Origin: a bacterium
Lineage (GTDB): Bacteria > Fidelibacterota > UBA8477 > JABMPR01
DNA length: 43,206 nucleotides
Direction: 5' to 3'
NCBI GenBank assembly: GCA_013202895.1
Contig: JABMPR010000073.1
Span: forward strand, 1-43,206
A model generated the notes under the pieces. It made no database searches, was not told the DNA's origin, and saw nothing but the letters and a program-made list of their open reading frames with translations. The position numbers and the translations under genes are program-made. This document shows, piece after piece, positions 26,189 to 34,885 of this stretch; within the stretch, counting starts at the first letter, position 1; the number at the start of each line of letters is the position of its first letter.

Positions 26189-26962
26189 TCAGACCAGAAT
26201 GACACCAATATTATGCTCTTCCAGATATTTCAAATACAGCGGAGGGATGTTTGAATCTGTGATGACACGATCTATTCGATCCAGACCAATAATCGATACC
26301 AGGCTTTTTCGTCCAAACTTGCTTGAATCAGTCAAAACAATGACTTCTTTGGCTGCATCGACCATAATGCTATTTAGATGGGCCTCGTATGGATTTGGTG
26401 TAGTTAAGCCCGTTTCCATATCAAAGCCGTCTACCCCCAGAAACACCTTGTCAAAGTGATATTCTTTCAGCATACGTTCCGCCTGAATGCCAACGAGGCT
26501 AAATGATTTCTCTCGAAGGACACCACCTGTAAGCATTACTGTGCTGTTGGTTTTTCCAGCTAAATCCGTGGCAATGTTTACAGCATTGGTCATGATGGTT
26601 AAATTTTCCTTGCCATCCAAAAACCTGACAACTTCCGATGTAGTCGTCCCAGAATCGAGAATGATGGAGTCTCCATCATGAATCAAAGCAGCTGCCGCAG
26701 CACCAATTCTACGCTTTTCATCGGCATGCAGTTTTCGCTTTTGAAGAATGGAAACGTCTGTTCCCACGGGCTCGCGGATCTGAGCTCCGCCATATGAGCG
26801 TAAGATGATACCCTGCTCTTCAAGATGCCGCAGATCAGCTCTAATAGTCACCTCGGATACGCCGAATCGTTCACTTAGAATATCTACTTTTACTCGTCCA
26901 GCGTGACTAATGAGATCCTTGATCTGATTTCGTCTCTCTACTGTTGGTTTTAAAGATCCCAT
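26189..26962 (-). CDS. DeoR-family repressor, AgaR-like
   Basis: This 257-aa protein has an N-terminal HTH_DeoR (RRNQIKDLISHAGRVKV ... FGVSEVTIRADLRHLEEQG, about 10-57) and a C-terminal DeoRC sugar-phosphate sensor (DGDSIILDSGTTTSEVVRFL, LTIMTNAVNIA, LTGGVLREKSFSLVG, KVFLGVDGFD, DSSKFGR). AgaR proteins repress agaS-type operons and are released by amino-sugar phosphates. It sits just upstream of agaS, so the pathway intermediate is its likely ligand. It is a paralogue of the 35044-35814 regulator. A 40-bp gap to the amidohydrolase gene implies that it is transcribed from the 28140-28482 promoter region and may autoregulate. Confidence 0.88.
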   Translation of the reverse strand: MGSLKPTVERRNQIKDLISHAGRVKVDILSERFGVSEVTIRADLRHLEEQGIILRSYGGAQIREPVGTDVSILQKRKLHADEKRRIGAAAAALIHDGDSIILDSGTTTSEVVRFLDGKENLTIMTNAVNIATDLAGKTNSTVMLTGGVLREKSFSLVGIQAERMLKEYHFDKVFLGVDGFDMETGLTTPNPYEAHLNSIMVDAAKEVIVLTDSSKFGRKSLVSIIGLDRIDRVITDSNIPPLYLKYLEEHNIGVILV

Positions 26963-27002
26963 ATAATCTCAGTCCGACTCCCTTATTCAGAGCTTTTGAG
27001 AA

Positions 27003-28139
27003 CTAATCCTTTTTTCCGAATAGGCGTTCGGCATTTTCATAATAGATTTTTTTCAGCACTTCATCCGGTAGACCCATGCCATTTAGCGCCCAGTGATACC
27101 CGTATTGATCATGACCATAGAAGTGCTCATCCTCTGTCTCCAGCTGACGAATGGTCATACGATACATATCCACATCATGTCCCATGTCAGTGCCATAGAA
27201 AATTCGATCCTGGTATTCTTTATAAAAGTTTGCTGCAGCTCGCGGAATGGGACCGACCTCAGCGTAGCGGGCGCCATTATCCACATACAAGTTGGGATAG
27301 CTAGACAAAAGCTCAGCCAATTGCGATAGATCATAACTGAGATTGGCATAATGACAGGCGATAAACGTGGTTTCGGGGTGTCTCTTGACCGTATTTTCGA
27401 GAATATCAATCATACCCTGATGACCCACGATATCAGGTTTATTATCCAGGCGCCATGAAAATGCATTCATGAGACCGTCATTTGTCGCATCCATTGGCAG
27501 ATACATCCAGATCGGTTCAGCAACATGGATGTTAATGGGCATGTCCAGTTCAGCACATTTTTGAAGTAGACCATCAAGCCGGGGATCATCCAGATGAATT
27601 CTGGGGACTGGTGTTTTGCTTCTGACCAGACCTGAGCCCTTATCACTCAATTCGCCCACACCTCTTGCACCGACCGCGTAACAACGCTCCAGTTCAGCAA
27701 CGGCAGCTGGACCAAAACCTGGTTTGTCATAACCGGTGTAGTCAAAACCGCACCATATTTCGAAACGATCTGCGTAAGGTGCATATGCATTGTAAATAGA
27801 ATCGAAAACTGCTCCAGTTGCTTTAGTGAGAATGATGGTCTTTTTAATTCCTACAGCATCCATGTTTTTCAATGCCTGCTCAATACCCCCTTCAGCAAGG
27901 GCGTAGGTATGCGAATGCATATCGATGACAGGATATTTAGCACTCATGATTTCAGTGGTGGGGGTCTTGTACACAGAAATTGGTCGATAGTCTTCTAAAA
28001 GTATTTGCTGAACTCCGGAAGGGGGTGGTGACTCTGTCATAGGCGCTGGAGTATGAGAAATAGAGCATGTTGCCAGACTCATTATGAATACCAGTGCAGA
28101 CGTGATGTACAGGATACGGTTCATGTTCAATAATCTCAT
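27003..28139 (-). CDS. Exported amidohydrolase_2-family lipoprotein
   Basis: This 378-aa protein has a lipoprotein signal (LVFIMSLATC). The mature part is a TIM-barrel amidohydrolase (PF04909-like): VIDMHSHTYA (metal-binding HxH), PINIHVAEP, IVGHQGM, TFIACHYANL and RIFYGTDMGHDVDMY (C-terminal metal Asp). This superfamily includes decarboxylases and lactonases; it is not the NagA/AgaA deacetylase type. The location outside the cytoplasm suggests hydrolysis of a lactone, ester or amide in the glycan or its aglycone. It is the first gene of the long minus-strand run. ATG 28124 is an alternative start; neither has a strong ribosome site. Confidence 0.75.
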   Translation of the reverse strand: MRLLNMNRILYITSALVFIMSLATCSISHTPAPMTESPPPSGVQQILLEDYRPISVYKTPTTEIMSAKYPVIDMHSHTYALAEGGIEQALKNMDAVGIKKTIILTKATGAVFDSIYNAYAPYADRFEIWCGFDYTGYDKPGFGPAAVAELERCYAVGARGVGELSDKGSGLVRSKTPVPRIHLDDPRLDGLLQKCAELDMPINIHVAEPIWMYLPMDATNDGLMNAFSWRLDNKPDIVGHQGMIDILENTVKRHPETTFIACHYANLSYDLSQLAELLSSYPNLYVDNGARYAEVGPIPRAAANFYKEYQDRIFYGTDMGHDVDMYRMTIRQLETEDEHFYGHDQYGYHWALNGMGLPDEVLKKIYYENAERLFGKKD

Positions 28140-28482
28140 TTTTTTAAACTAAATAATTGTGCGCAAATATAGAATCTTCAGCGAGGATCAACAACAGAAT
28201 ATTCTACAATGAAAGAATAAATATAATTTATCGTAAGATATCGTAAGCTTAATTAGCTATTTTATGGACGTTTCTGTAAATGCTTGGTATAATACATATT
28301 TCACTGTGTAAATTATCTTTGGCTTATATCCTTATTATTTATGTGTTTAGATGATTTTATTTTAGAAAACAGAATTTCTTGTATAATGAAAGCTCACCAT
28401 TTAGATTAGACACAAGCAAAGTATATTTAATAAATGCCTTAATCTGAAATGGTTGATTGAACCCAATCAAGGAGTCTGAAAG
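28140..28482. promoter_or_regulatory. AT-rich divergent intergenic regulatory region with CTTTCATT boxes
   Basis: This gene-free region lies between the 28139 (minus) and 28483 (plus) starts. It contains two copies of the octamer AATGAAAG (reverse complement CTTTCATT) at 28208-28215 and 28385-28392. The same octamer occurs twice in the 35846-35891 repeat beside the second DeoR gene. The 28385 copy overlaps a TATAAT at 28382-28387, a good place for repression of the plus-strand gene. A second TATAAT lies at 28288-28293. The DeoR/AgaR box assignment is inferred. Confidence 0.55.
28229..28247. repeat. Direct repeat TATCGTAAG, 10-bp spacing
   Basis: Two identical 9-mers (28229-28237 and 28239-28247) lie one helical turn apart in the divergent intergenic region. 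Equal-face direct repeats of this kind are common in operators for DeoR or activator proteins. The protein that would bind them is unknown. Confidence 0.4.
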
Positions 28483-30579
28483 GTGAATCAAATGAGACGA
28501 TCATCCCACTATTTGACACTTGGAGTCATTCTGATCATGCTAAGCACATCCGGATACATCCTGGCTCAGAGCTTTTCCAGCCCAAGTGTATTCCATGATC
28601 GTGGTGAGATGAAATGGCGGGTTGATCCGGCATTGTGGTTAGATACCTCAGGAAGTTTGAAACCCATAGCTGCCTGGCCACAGGGTGTCTACGACTCAGA
28701 GAATATTCTATATCAGTATTTCATGATAACGGGTGATTCCTATATTGATAGTTCCGGAAATGTTGTAGCAAAATATCACAACGCAAATCTAAGTATGGGC
28801 GAGCTGGTCAATCGAGGAGATCCCTGGGGCCTGTTTCAGAGCCGACGCTACGATAATCCAACTGTCAATGTAAATGGTCTCGGCGATGGATATCCATACG
28901 AGGGCGGAATTGATCCAGATTTACCGGCTGATATCGTTACTACGCTTCATATGAAAGCCTCTCCCGGTTTCGAGATAACTCAGAAAACATATTCTTTTGT
29001 AAATTCAAACCATGATGATTATATCATTAACCACCTCAACCTGAAATACACTCGTAACTGGGACTTCAGGGATGAAGAACCTGACATCCCGGAGCAGAAT
29101 CTTCTGGATGTCTATTTTGCAATTAGTTATCACTTGCAGCCTTCATGGGCCGGCACAAAAGAAGTCATGGGTCATAGATGGGGTGAGGATGCCTATGATG
29201 ACTGGGTAGATTGGGAAATTGTGGACGCGGTAATTCCATCTAACCTTGATGACGATGTACCTGATATGCTGCTTGCTTATGGTTGGGATGGCGATGAAGA
29301 GGATATCAGTGAGTTAGAAGCAGGTGGGCAGTATTTTAATGATACTGGCGACCCTAGTTTTGAATATGATATCAAGGGTCAATTTCTCTCATACCAGTAT
29401 CCTGGATATACCCTGTTACATGTTGATAAGAGTACCAGCGACTCCACACACGACGAATCCCAACCCTTAACCCTTGCCCCACTTGGACAATACGAAATCT
29501 GGGGTGGCTATGCCGGTGTTGGACCCTTTGAATTTATCTCATCCGGAGAAAGGTCCCATCCCCCAGATGAAGAAGGGAACAGCCACTGGGAGCGTGGTGA
29601 TCACATGCTTATGGGTCTGGGTCCTTTTGATTTTTCTGATGGTCAGGATGTCGATATCGTCTGGGCAGTGGGAGTTGGTGGTGTTGCATACGACAGTACT
29701 GTCACTCGCGGAGCTGACTGGCTGAGTTGGTATCGAGGTGAAACTGGAGCTACTTTTGATGATGCAGCCAAAAAAGAATTCCTGAGTCAGGGCATAGACT
29801 CATTGCATCTTACCTTAAGTCGGGCTCGCTGGGCCTGGGACAAAATCCGAAACGATGAAAAGATACCCGCTCCTCTATCTCCCCCGGATCTGACAGTAAC
29901 AGACGGTGGTGGTTTTATAAAATTGGAGTGGCAGGATATGAGCAGCATTCCTGACCCGGTTACAGGGGTGCCCGATCTGGCAGCATATCGCATCTATCGG
30001 AAATTAGGAGCTGCCCTGATTAATTTCCGTGAGGATGAGTTTGGCAAAGGAATCACATATGAATTTCTTGATGAAGTGGGACCTGAGATCACTGAATATA
30101 TTGATACAACCACAGTACGCGGAGAAAGCTACCATTATTATGTCACTGCATTAGATGACGGTAGTCAAAACACAAACGGCTTGTTCCCCGGTCAAGCACT
30201 GGAAAGTTCCATGTATGCAAACAGAACTCAAGCTGGAGCTGTATCATTCAAACCTGCCCCGACACATAATGACAGCATCAGGATCGTCCCGAATCCCTAT
30301 ATCATTTCTGGTGGAGAACTCAATTTCACTGGGGATGAAAATAAATTACTTTTTGTTGGTCTACCTGCTTACTGTACAATCAATATTTACAACTCCACCG
30401 GTGATAAGGTTAAGGTACTGGAACATATTTCTGGTAGTGGTGATGAAGCGTGGGATCAACTCTCTGATTCAAACCAAAGAATCGTTTCAGGTGTATACAT
30501 TGCTCAGATCTCAGATTGCGAGAATCTGGATGGTACAAAATTATCAGATGTTATCGAGAAATTTGTCATCGTCAGGTAG
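28483..30579 (+). CDS. Large secreted sorting-domain protein, paralogue of the 10708-12810 product
   Basis: This 698-aa protein has a signal peptide (LTLGVILIMLSTSGYILAQ). It shares the whole architecture of the 10708-12810 protein: FHDRGEMKWRVDPALWLDTSG, WPQGVYDSEN, an FN3-like segment (LEWQDMSSIPDPVTGVPDLAAYRIYRK) and a C-terminal sorting/FlgD-like domain (VPNPYIISGGELNF, INIYNSTGDKVKVLEH, SGVYIAQI). GTG 28483 has AAGGAG 8 nt upstream; ATG 28492 with AAAGGTG is an equally good start. It stands alone on the plus strand with its own promoter region and ends in a strong terminator. I do not recognise a function; extracellular glycan binding or structure is plausible because its twin follows the TonB receptor. 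Confidence 0.75.
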   Translation: MNQMRRSSHYLTLGVILIMLSTSGYILAQSFSSPSVFHDRGEMKWRVDPALWLDTSGSLKPIAAWPQGVYDSENILYQYFMITGDSYIDSSGNVVAKYHNANLSMGELVNRGDPWGLFQSRRYDNPTVNVNGLGDGYPYEGGIDPDLPADIVTTLHMKASPGFEITQKTYSFVNSNHDDYIINHLNLKYTRNWDFRDEEPDIPEQNLLDVYFAISYHLQPSWAGTKEVMGHRWGEDAYDDWVDWEIVDAVIPSNLDDDVPDMLLAYGWDGDEEDISELEAGGQYFNDTGDPSFEYDIKGQFLSYQYPGYTLLHVDKSTSDSTHDESQPLTLAPLGQYEIWGGYAGVGPFEFISSGERSHPPDEEGNSHWERGDHMLMGLGPFDFSDGQDVDIVWAVGVGGVAYDSTVTRGADWLSWYRGETGATFDDAAKKEFLSQGIDSLHLTLSRARWAWDKIRNDEKIPAPLSPPDLTVTDGGGFIKLEWQDMSSIPDPVTGVPDLAAYRIYRKLGAALINFREDEFGKGITYEFLDEVGPEITEYIDTTTVRGESYHYYVTALDDGSQNTNGLFPGQALESSMYANRTQAGAVSFKPAPTHNDSIRIVPNPYIISGGELNFTGDENKLLFVGLPAYCTINIYNSTGDKVKVLEHISGSGDEAWDQLSDSNQRIVSGVYIAQISDCENLDGTKLSDVIEKFVIVR

Positions 30580-30610
30580 CCTCCATTTATTGACATTCAC
30601 GATAACAAAT

Positions 30611-30640
30611 AAAAGAGCCCACTCTTGAGTGGGCTCTTTT
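30611..30640. terminator. Bidirectional intrinsic terminator
   Basis: A perfect 14-bp inverted repeat (30611-30624 and 30627-30640) starts with AAAA and ends with TTTT. It lies between the convergent stops at 30579 and 30666, so it serves both strands. Confidence 0.9.
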
Positions 30641-30665
30641 ATTTACAAGTATTTCTTAATATTTT

Positions 30666-32189
30666 CTATTCACCCCAGCTTACCATACCCAGATTTTTAC
30701 CCTGTACCACACCTTCAATCGATCCCTGCTTGTATACTGCTTCGATTTTGAAAGGTGGTTCAATATTTCCCCAGGGATCGATCCTCACTCCACCGTTTGA
30801 TCGGATTTTAAGTATGACCTCCTGATCAACTCCTGGTTCTAACACAGCTCTGTATGCTTCCATCGAATAGTTTTCAAGGGATTCATCTGAAAGACGCAAT
30901 TCGAATTCAATAGGTTTTGAAATATTCCCAGAATTCAGAATGAAAGTTTTCTTTACTGGCCGTTCCGGTAGGGGTGGGCGGTCAAGAGCCCATGAAATCG
31001 GACCTGCAAATATCCTCAAAATATCCAATTCATCTCTTGGTTCAGCCAAAGCTAAATAGTCAGCCTGTTGCGAGCCATCTTGATTTTTTGAAATGAGCAG
31101 CGAATCCAACATTAAACCGTCTATATCATAAATTTTGAGTTTTAGTTCTTGCCCATTCAGATAAACGTCCGCATAATGATTCACCGATTTTGAATAAGCC
31201 AGGACAGGGTGTTGAACTGCCTCATAAAGACTGGCACCAGAACCACCAGTCGTAATGTAAGTGATGGCCCAATCCTCAAAGCCTTCCTTGTAAACGGGAT
31301 AAAAGCGTTCATAGATATGGGAATGTCCTCCAAAAACCATATCAATTTTGTATTTTTGGAATAGATCCGGCCACTGAGGATTACCCCAGAAGGATCGATG
31401 TCCACCCAGGTTATAGGGTGGCCGATGCATAAAGACAATATTCCACCGAGCATTAGAGGCTTGTATATCTTTCTCAAACCAGGCCTTCATCTCTTCAGAA
31501 TCTGAATGACGATAATCCAGAGATATCATGTGGACCATCCCATAATCGAAGGAGTACCATAGCTTTTCGTAATCCAGGTCTGGAAATAAAAAGTGATTGA
31601 ACAACACTCCCTCATCACCACTACCTTCGTGATCTCCCAGTGTTGAGATTAAGGGTCGTCCTGAGATCAACTCTTTTGCAGGACCAAAATAGAAATTACC
31701 CCATTCCTCATAATTACCCCCATCTTCAACAAGGTCTCCCATACTGATAATGAAATCTGGATTGGAATGGGCAATCCCCGCAACGATCTGGGCAAAAATC
31801 TGCGGTTGAGAACGGCTGTCACCAGAGATGGCAAAGTTACATGAAGCATCACTGCCTGGAGGAGCAGTGAAATGGAACCGATCCCCCTTCTTCCTCCCCA
31901 CTTTCACCTGATATTCATAGTCAGCACCTAGTTCCAGGTCTTCCAGGTTTACTTCATATAAAAAATGCTCAGATACTTCTCCAAGAAACCTGGCCTTTTC
32001 CGACAGTTTTAATTTCTTATTCAGTCCATAGAAAACCTGAGCTTTGCTCTCCTGGTCAAGCTCCCACCGAATCTTGATACTGCCTGGTTTTGGCTCAGCC
32101 AGATAAGGACCTTTGGTAATAATCTGTGCATTTAATGAAAGCGTGATTCCTAAAGCGATAAGCCAGGTGATGGAATTTCTTTTCTTCAT
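30666..32189 (-). CDS. Secreted purple-acid-phosphatase-like metallophosphoesterase
   Basis: This 507-aa protein has a signal peptide (ITWLIALGITLSLNAQ). An N-terminal FN3-like purple-acid-phosphatase domain (residues 25-115, GPYLAEPKPGSIKIRWEL) precedes the calcineurin-like catalytic domain: FAISGDSRS (Asp124), ISMGDLVEDGG (Asp152), STLGDHEG (185-188), VFMHRPPY and GGHSHIYER. The fourth block is normally GNHE, where Asn is a metal ligand; here Asp186 replaces it. A C-terminal beta domain of about 120 residues follows. The likely role is periplasmic phosphate-ester hydrolysis, perhaps of phosphorylated glycans. It lies 123 bp downstream of the nucleotidyltransferase gene, possibly in the same transcript. 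Confidence 0.83.
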   Translation of the reverse strand: MKKRNSITWLIALGITLSLNAQIITKGPYLAEPKPGSIKIRWELDQESKAQVFYGLNKKLKLSEKARFLGEVSEHFLYEVNLEDLELGADYEYQVKVGRKKGDRFHFTAPPGSDASCNFAISGDSRSQPQIFAQIVAGIAHSNPDFIISMGDLVEDGGNYEEWGNFYFGPAKELISGRPLISTLGDHEGSGDEGVLFNHFLFPDLDYEKLWYSFDYGMVHMISLDYRHSDSEEMKAWFEKDIQASNARWNIVFMHRPPYNLGGHRSFWGNPQWPDLFQKYKIDMVFGGHSHIYERFYPVYKEGFEDWAITYITTGGSGASLYEAVQHPVLAYSKSVNHYADVYLNGQELKLKIYDIDGLMLDSLLISKNQDGSQQADYLALAEPRDELDILRIFAGPISWALDRPPLPERPVKKTFILNSGNISKPIEFELRLSDESLENYSMEAYRAVLEPGVDQEVILKIRSNGGVRIDPWGNIEPPFKIEAVYKQGSIEGVVQGKNLGMVSWGE

Positions 32190-32312
32190 GCAATCCTCGT
32201 TTGAGAAATCTTTATAATCTTTGATTTGTTACTAAACTTTTACTACTCATAGAAACAGTCATAGCTGAGCCAATCGGGTCATGAAAAGACTATTCTTTAA
32301 TGGTCTGCATTT

Positions 32313-33182
32313 TTACCAATCTAATTCAGTATAATGTTTACTAAGAAAAGCCCGAACTCGGGCAATATCGGATTTTTCAGTTAAATCGGGTACATGTTCA
32401 TGGAGGGGGATACCCAGGACAGTGCGTGGGTATTCTTCCCCAATGGTCAGAACAGTTGCAGGTAGTTCCTTCTCCTGCCTCTCCTCACTCAAGGGACAGT
32501 CCCGGATATATGGAAATGCTATAGACCCAGTGAGTTTGAATATATTCATGCTGACTCTCAAACTACCGGAGGCATCGGCATAGCTGTGAATTTCTGCGAG
32601 GTCAGGTTTTTCCACCATCCCCACCAGATAACCATCTGAATCTGTGATAGTGAGGGCGAATCCTGCAATCTTCTCTGCCGAAAAATCCAGACCGTCACGA
32701 TCATAGTTTATCCAGGCGTGTGGTGCATCGCATACCCTCAATAATTGTAATGCTTCTCTTGAATACAAATTATCACTGTTACAGCAGGTGAAGGCTCGCT
32801 CTTGAAGTTCTGGATAAGCAATCATGGCCTGGTAAATCGCATCGGCGGTACCATAGGGCTTGGCGCGACCTTCCGGTATAGATTGTACCGCATAGGAGAT
32901 CACAAGTCCATGAAAAGCATTATCCGCTTCCATAGACCCATATTGTGATTTTATTGCTGAATTGTCCATCCCGGTAACAATAATCACTCGCCTGTAACCT
33001 GCTTCACGAGCATTGTATAATAAATAATCCATTAGGGGACGGTTCGTAGAACCAACCCCTATCATACCTTTATCTTTTGAATCAGCCTGAGCTGCATCTA
33101 CTGTATGCACAGATTGATCAGCTGCTGCACGCTTCATCCTGGATGATAATCCACCAGCCATGATAACGAGTTGGTCATGCAT
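32313..33182 (-). CDS. Sugar-phosphate nucleotidyltransferase-like protein
   Basis: This 289-aa cytoplasmic protein has the NTP_transferase fold: LVIMAGGLSSRMKRA (nucleotide-binding loop), NRPLMDYLLYNAREAGYRRVIIVTG, KPYGTADAIYQAM (uridine/thymidine-binding GTAxAI-type block) and TCCNSDNLYS, which stands where the metal-binding GDN/ADN motif usually is. The family activates sugar-1-phosphates to NDP-sugars. It is 3 bp downstream of the sodium symporter gene under the second DeoR regulator. Together with the GHMP kinase at 7882 it could form a route hexose(-NAc) to 1-phosphate to UDP-sugar, running beside the AgaS catabolic route. Substrate not determined. Confidence 0.75.
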   Translation of the reverse strand: MHDQLVIMAGGLSSRMKRAAADQSVHTVDAAQADSKDKGMIGVGSTNRPLMDYLLYNAREAGYRRVIIVTGMDNSAIKSQYGSMEADNAFHGLVISYAVQSIPEGRAKPYGTADAIYQAMIAYPELQERAFTCCNSDNLYSREALQLLRVCDAPHAWINYDRDGLDFSAEKIAGFALTITDSDGYLVGMVEKPDLAEIHSYADASGSLRVSMNIFKLTGSIAFPYIRDCPLSEERQEKELPATVLTIGEEYPRTVLGIPLHEHVPDLTEKSDIARVRAFLSKHYTELDW

Positions 33183-33185
33183 GAT

Positions 33186-34832
33186 TTACTCCAGATACAC
33201 TCTCAACAAACCACCAATAAAATAAACCAACATTCCAATGACGGCTATCCAGCTGGCGATAGCATAGCCACCACTTCCCAGAAATACTCCCAGTAGGAAC
33301 AGGACTAATCCGGATAGAAAAACAAGCATGGATAGACGTCCCCTTGGCGTTTTGGGGATGATGTGATAGATTTGTCCGCTTTCAATTTCTTCATCACTGA
33401 TTTGCCTGGCTCTCCAGACAACTGCCACTTTTTCTTCAGATTCAGGTCTAGAGATAAAACTGACCAGGGGTGTGACGATAAGCGCAACAGCCGCCCCTAG
33501 AAAAGTGGTTGAATTGAAATCAAATTCGAGGAAAAATTTGCCAAAAATACCTGCTGCAGCCCCAGCCAGATAGCCAACTAATGCGGCGGTACTGGTAGCC
33601 CGTTTCCACAGAAGTCCATAGACAATGGCGACAATAAAGAGGGGCATATCCATGATTCCTATAACAGTGAGATAGGCTTCAACAGCTCCACCCAGCTTTG
33701 GTACCAAAAAGGCAAAACCAATCATAAAAACACCCACGATACCTGTCATTACTCGTGCAATCAAGAGAACTTCTTTACTCGTAGCCTTACGCTTTCTCAG
33801 ACTTTCGTAAATGTCATTGGTAAAAAGTGTGGCAACTCCATTTAGATTACCCGAAATGGTAGATAATTGAGACGATATGAGACCACAAAGTACCAGACCC
33901 AAGACCACATTGGGAAGCATGTCTGCCAATAATATGGGTATAGCCTGATCGGCATTCTCCAAACCAGGATATAGAACACTGGCGGCCAGTCCCGGGAGAT
34001 TCCAGAGCAAAGCAAAGGGTGTTGTAATAATACCGGCAAGAACCATCCCTTTTGCCACAGTTCTGGTGCTCTCCGCTCCAAAGGCACGTTGCAATAATCC
34101 TTGATCAACACTTGCCCATTGAATCCCCAGGAGGAATATGGCTAAAATGAATTTCCAATTGTACGTGCCTTCCTCTCTGACAAGCGTTAAAGCATGTTCC
34201 GGTAATTTCTCAATGAGACCAGGCATCCAGCCTACGGCAGCCATAGCCATTGGGAGTACGATGAGTGCTCCGATCAGCATAAAAACAAACTGAATAACAT
34301 CGGTAAAAGCAATAGCCCACATCCCGCCTAATACGGTGTAAACAATGGCAACAAAGGCAAAAACAAAAATCCAGAAGGCGAAAGATTCGATACCCGTAAT
34401 GGCCTGTGCCGCGACCACTGCGGTATAGAGAACCACACCTAACCAGAAAGCCAGACGAAAAATCCAGAGGACCCCCACCAGCGTTCGTACACGTTTGTCA
34501 TAACGTTGTTCTAAAAATTCCGGAATAGTTCGAATACGCAGGCGGCGCATGATGGGAATGATAAATAGACCGGAAAATACAATGGCCATATTTCCGGTCC
34601 AGGTCTGCCATAAAATGGCAATTCCGTGTTTGTAAGCCACTCCTGCCTGCCCGATAAAGCTATATAGGTTAACATTTGTCGCTGCGATTACTGCAGCCAG
34701 GATAAACGGAGTTAATTTTCGCCCCGCTACCATAAAATCATCTGGATCCCCCACCCAGCGATAAAAGAAAGATCCGATATAAAACGTTATTCCAAGAAAA
34801 ACGAGTACGATTACGATATCAATTGTAGCCAC
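33186..34832 (-). CDS. Sodium:solute symporter (SSS family), probable sugar importer
   Basis: This 548-aa inner-membrane protein has about 13-14 transmembrane segments and SSS-family landmarks: DFMVAGRKLTPFILAAVIAATNVNLYSFIGQAG near the N-terminus, IPEFLEQRYDKRVR, and GLISSQLSTISGNLNGVATLFTNDIY in the signature region. SSS members couple Na+ to uptake of sugars, amino acids or carboxylates. It is preceded by a DeoR/AgaR-like repressor and a 40-aa membrane peptide and followed by a nucleotidyltransferase, so import of the sugar sensed by that repressor is the simplest reading. No PTS component exists in the window. The ribosome site is weak. Confidence 0.88.
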   Translation of the reverse strand: MATIDIVIVLVFLGITFYIGSFFYRWVGDPDDFMVAGRKLTPFILAAVIAATNVNLYSFIGQAGVAYKHGIAILWQTWTGNMAIVFSGLFIIPIMRRLRIRTIPEFLEQRYDKRVRTLVGVLWIFRLAFWLGVVLYTAVVAAQAITGIESFAFWIFVFAFVAIVYTVLGGMWAIAFTDVIQFVFMLIGALIVLPMAMAAVGWMPGLIEKLPEHALTLVREEGTYNWKFILAIFLLGIQWASVDQGLLQRAFGAESTRTVAKGMVLAGIITTPFALLWNLPGLAASVLYPGLENADQAIPILLADMLPNVVLGLVLCGLISSQLSTISGNLNGVATLFTNDIYESLRKRKATSKEVLLIARVMTGIVGVFMIGFAFLVPKLGGAVEAYLTVIGIMDMPLFIVAIVYGLLWKRATSTAALVGYLAGAAAGIFGKFFLEFDFNSTTFLGAAVALIVTPLVSFISRPESEEKVAVVWRARQISDEEIESGQIYHIIPKTPRGRLSMLVFLSGLVLFLLGVFLGSGGYAIASWIAVIGMLVYFIGGLLRVYLE

Positions 34833-34885
34833 GGCTGTTCCCTTTTTCTAAATTATTTCTGAATTTTCCAATCTCGTGCTTAACA

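Noticed and set aside
27003-28139. Amidohydrolase as the missing GalNAc-6-phosphate deacetylase (NagA/AgaA)
   Set aside because: It is an exported lipoprotein of the amidohydrolase_2 type and lacks NagA-type motifs, while the phosphorylated substrate would be cytoplasmic.
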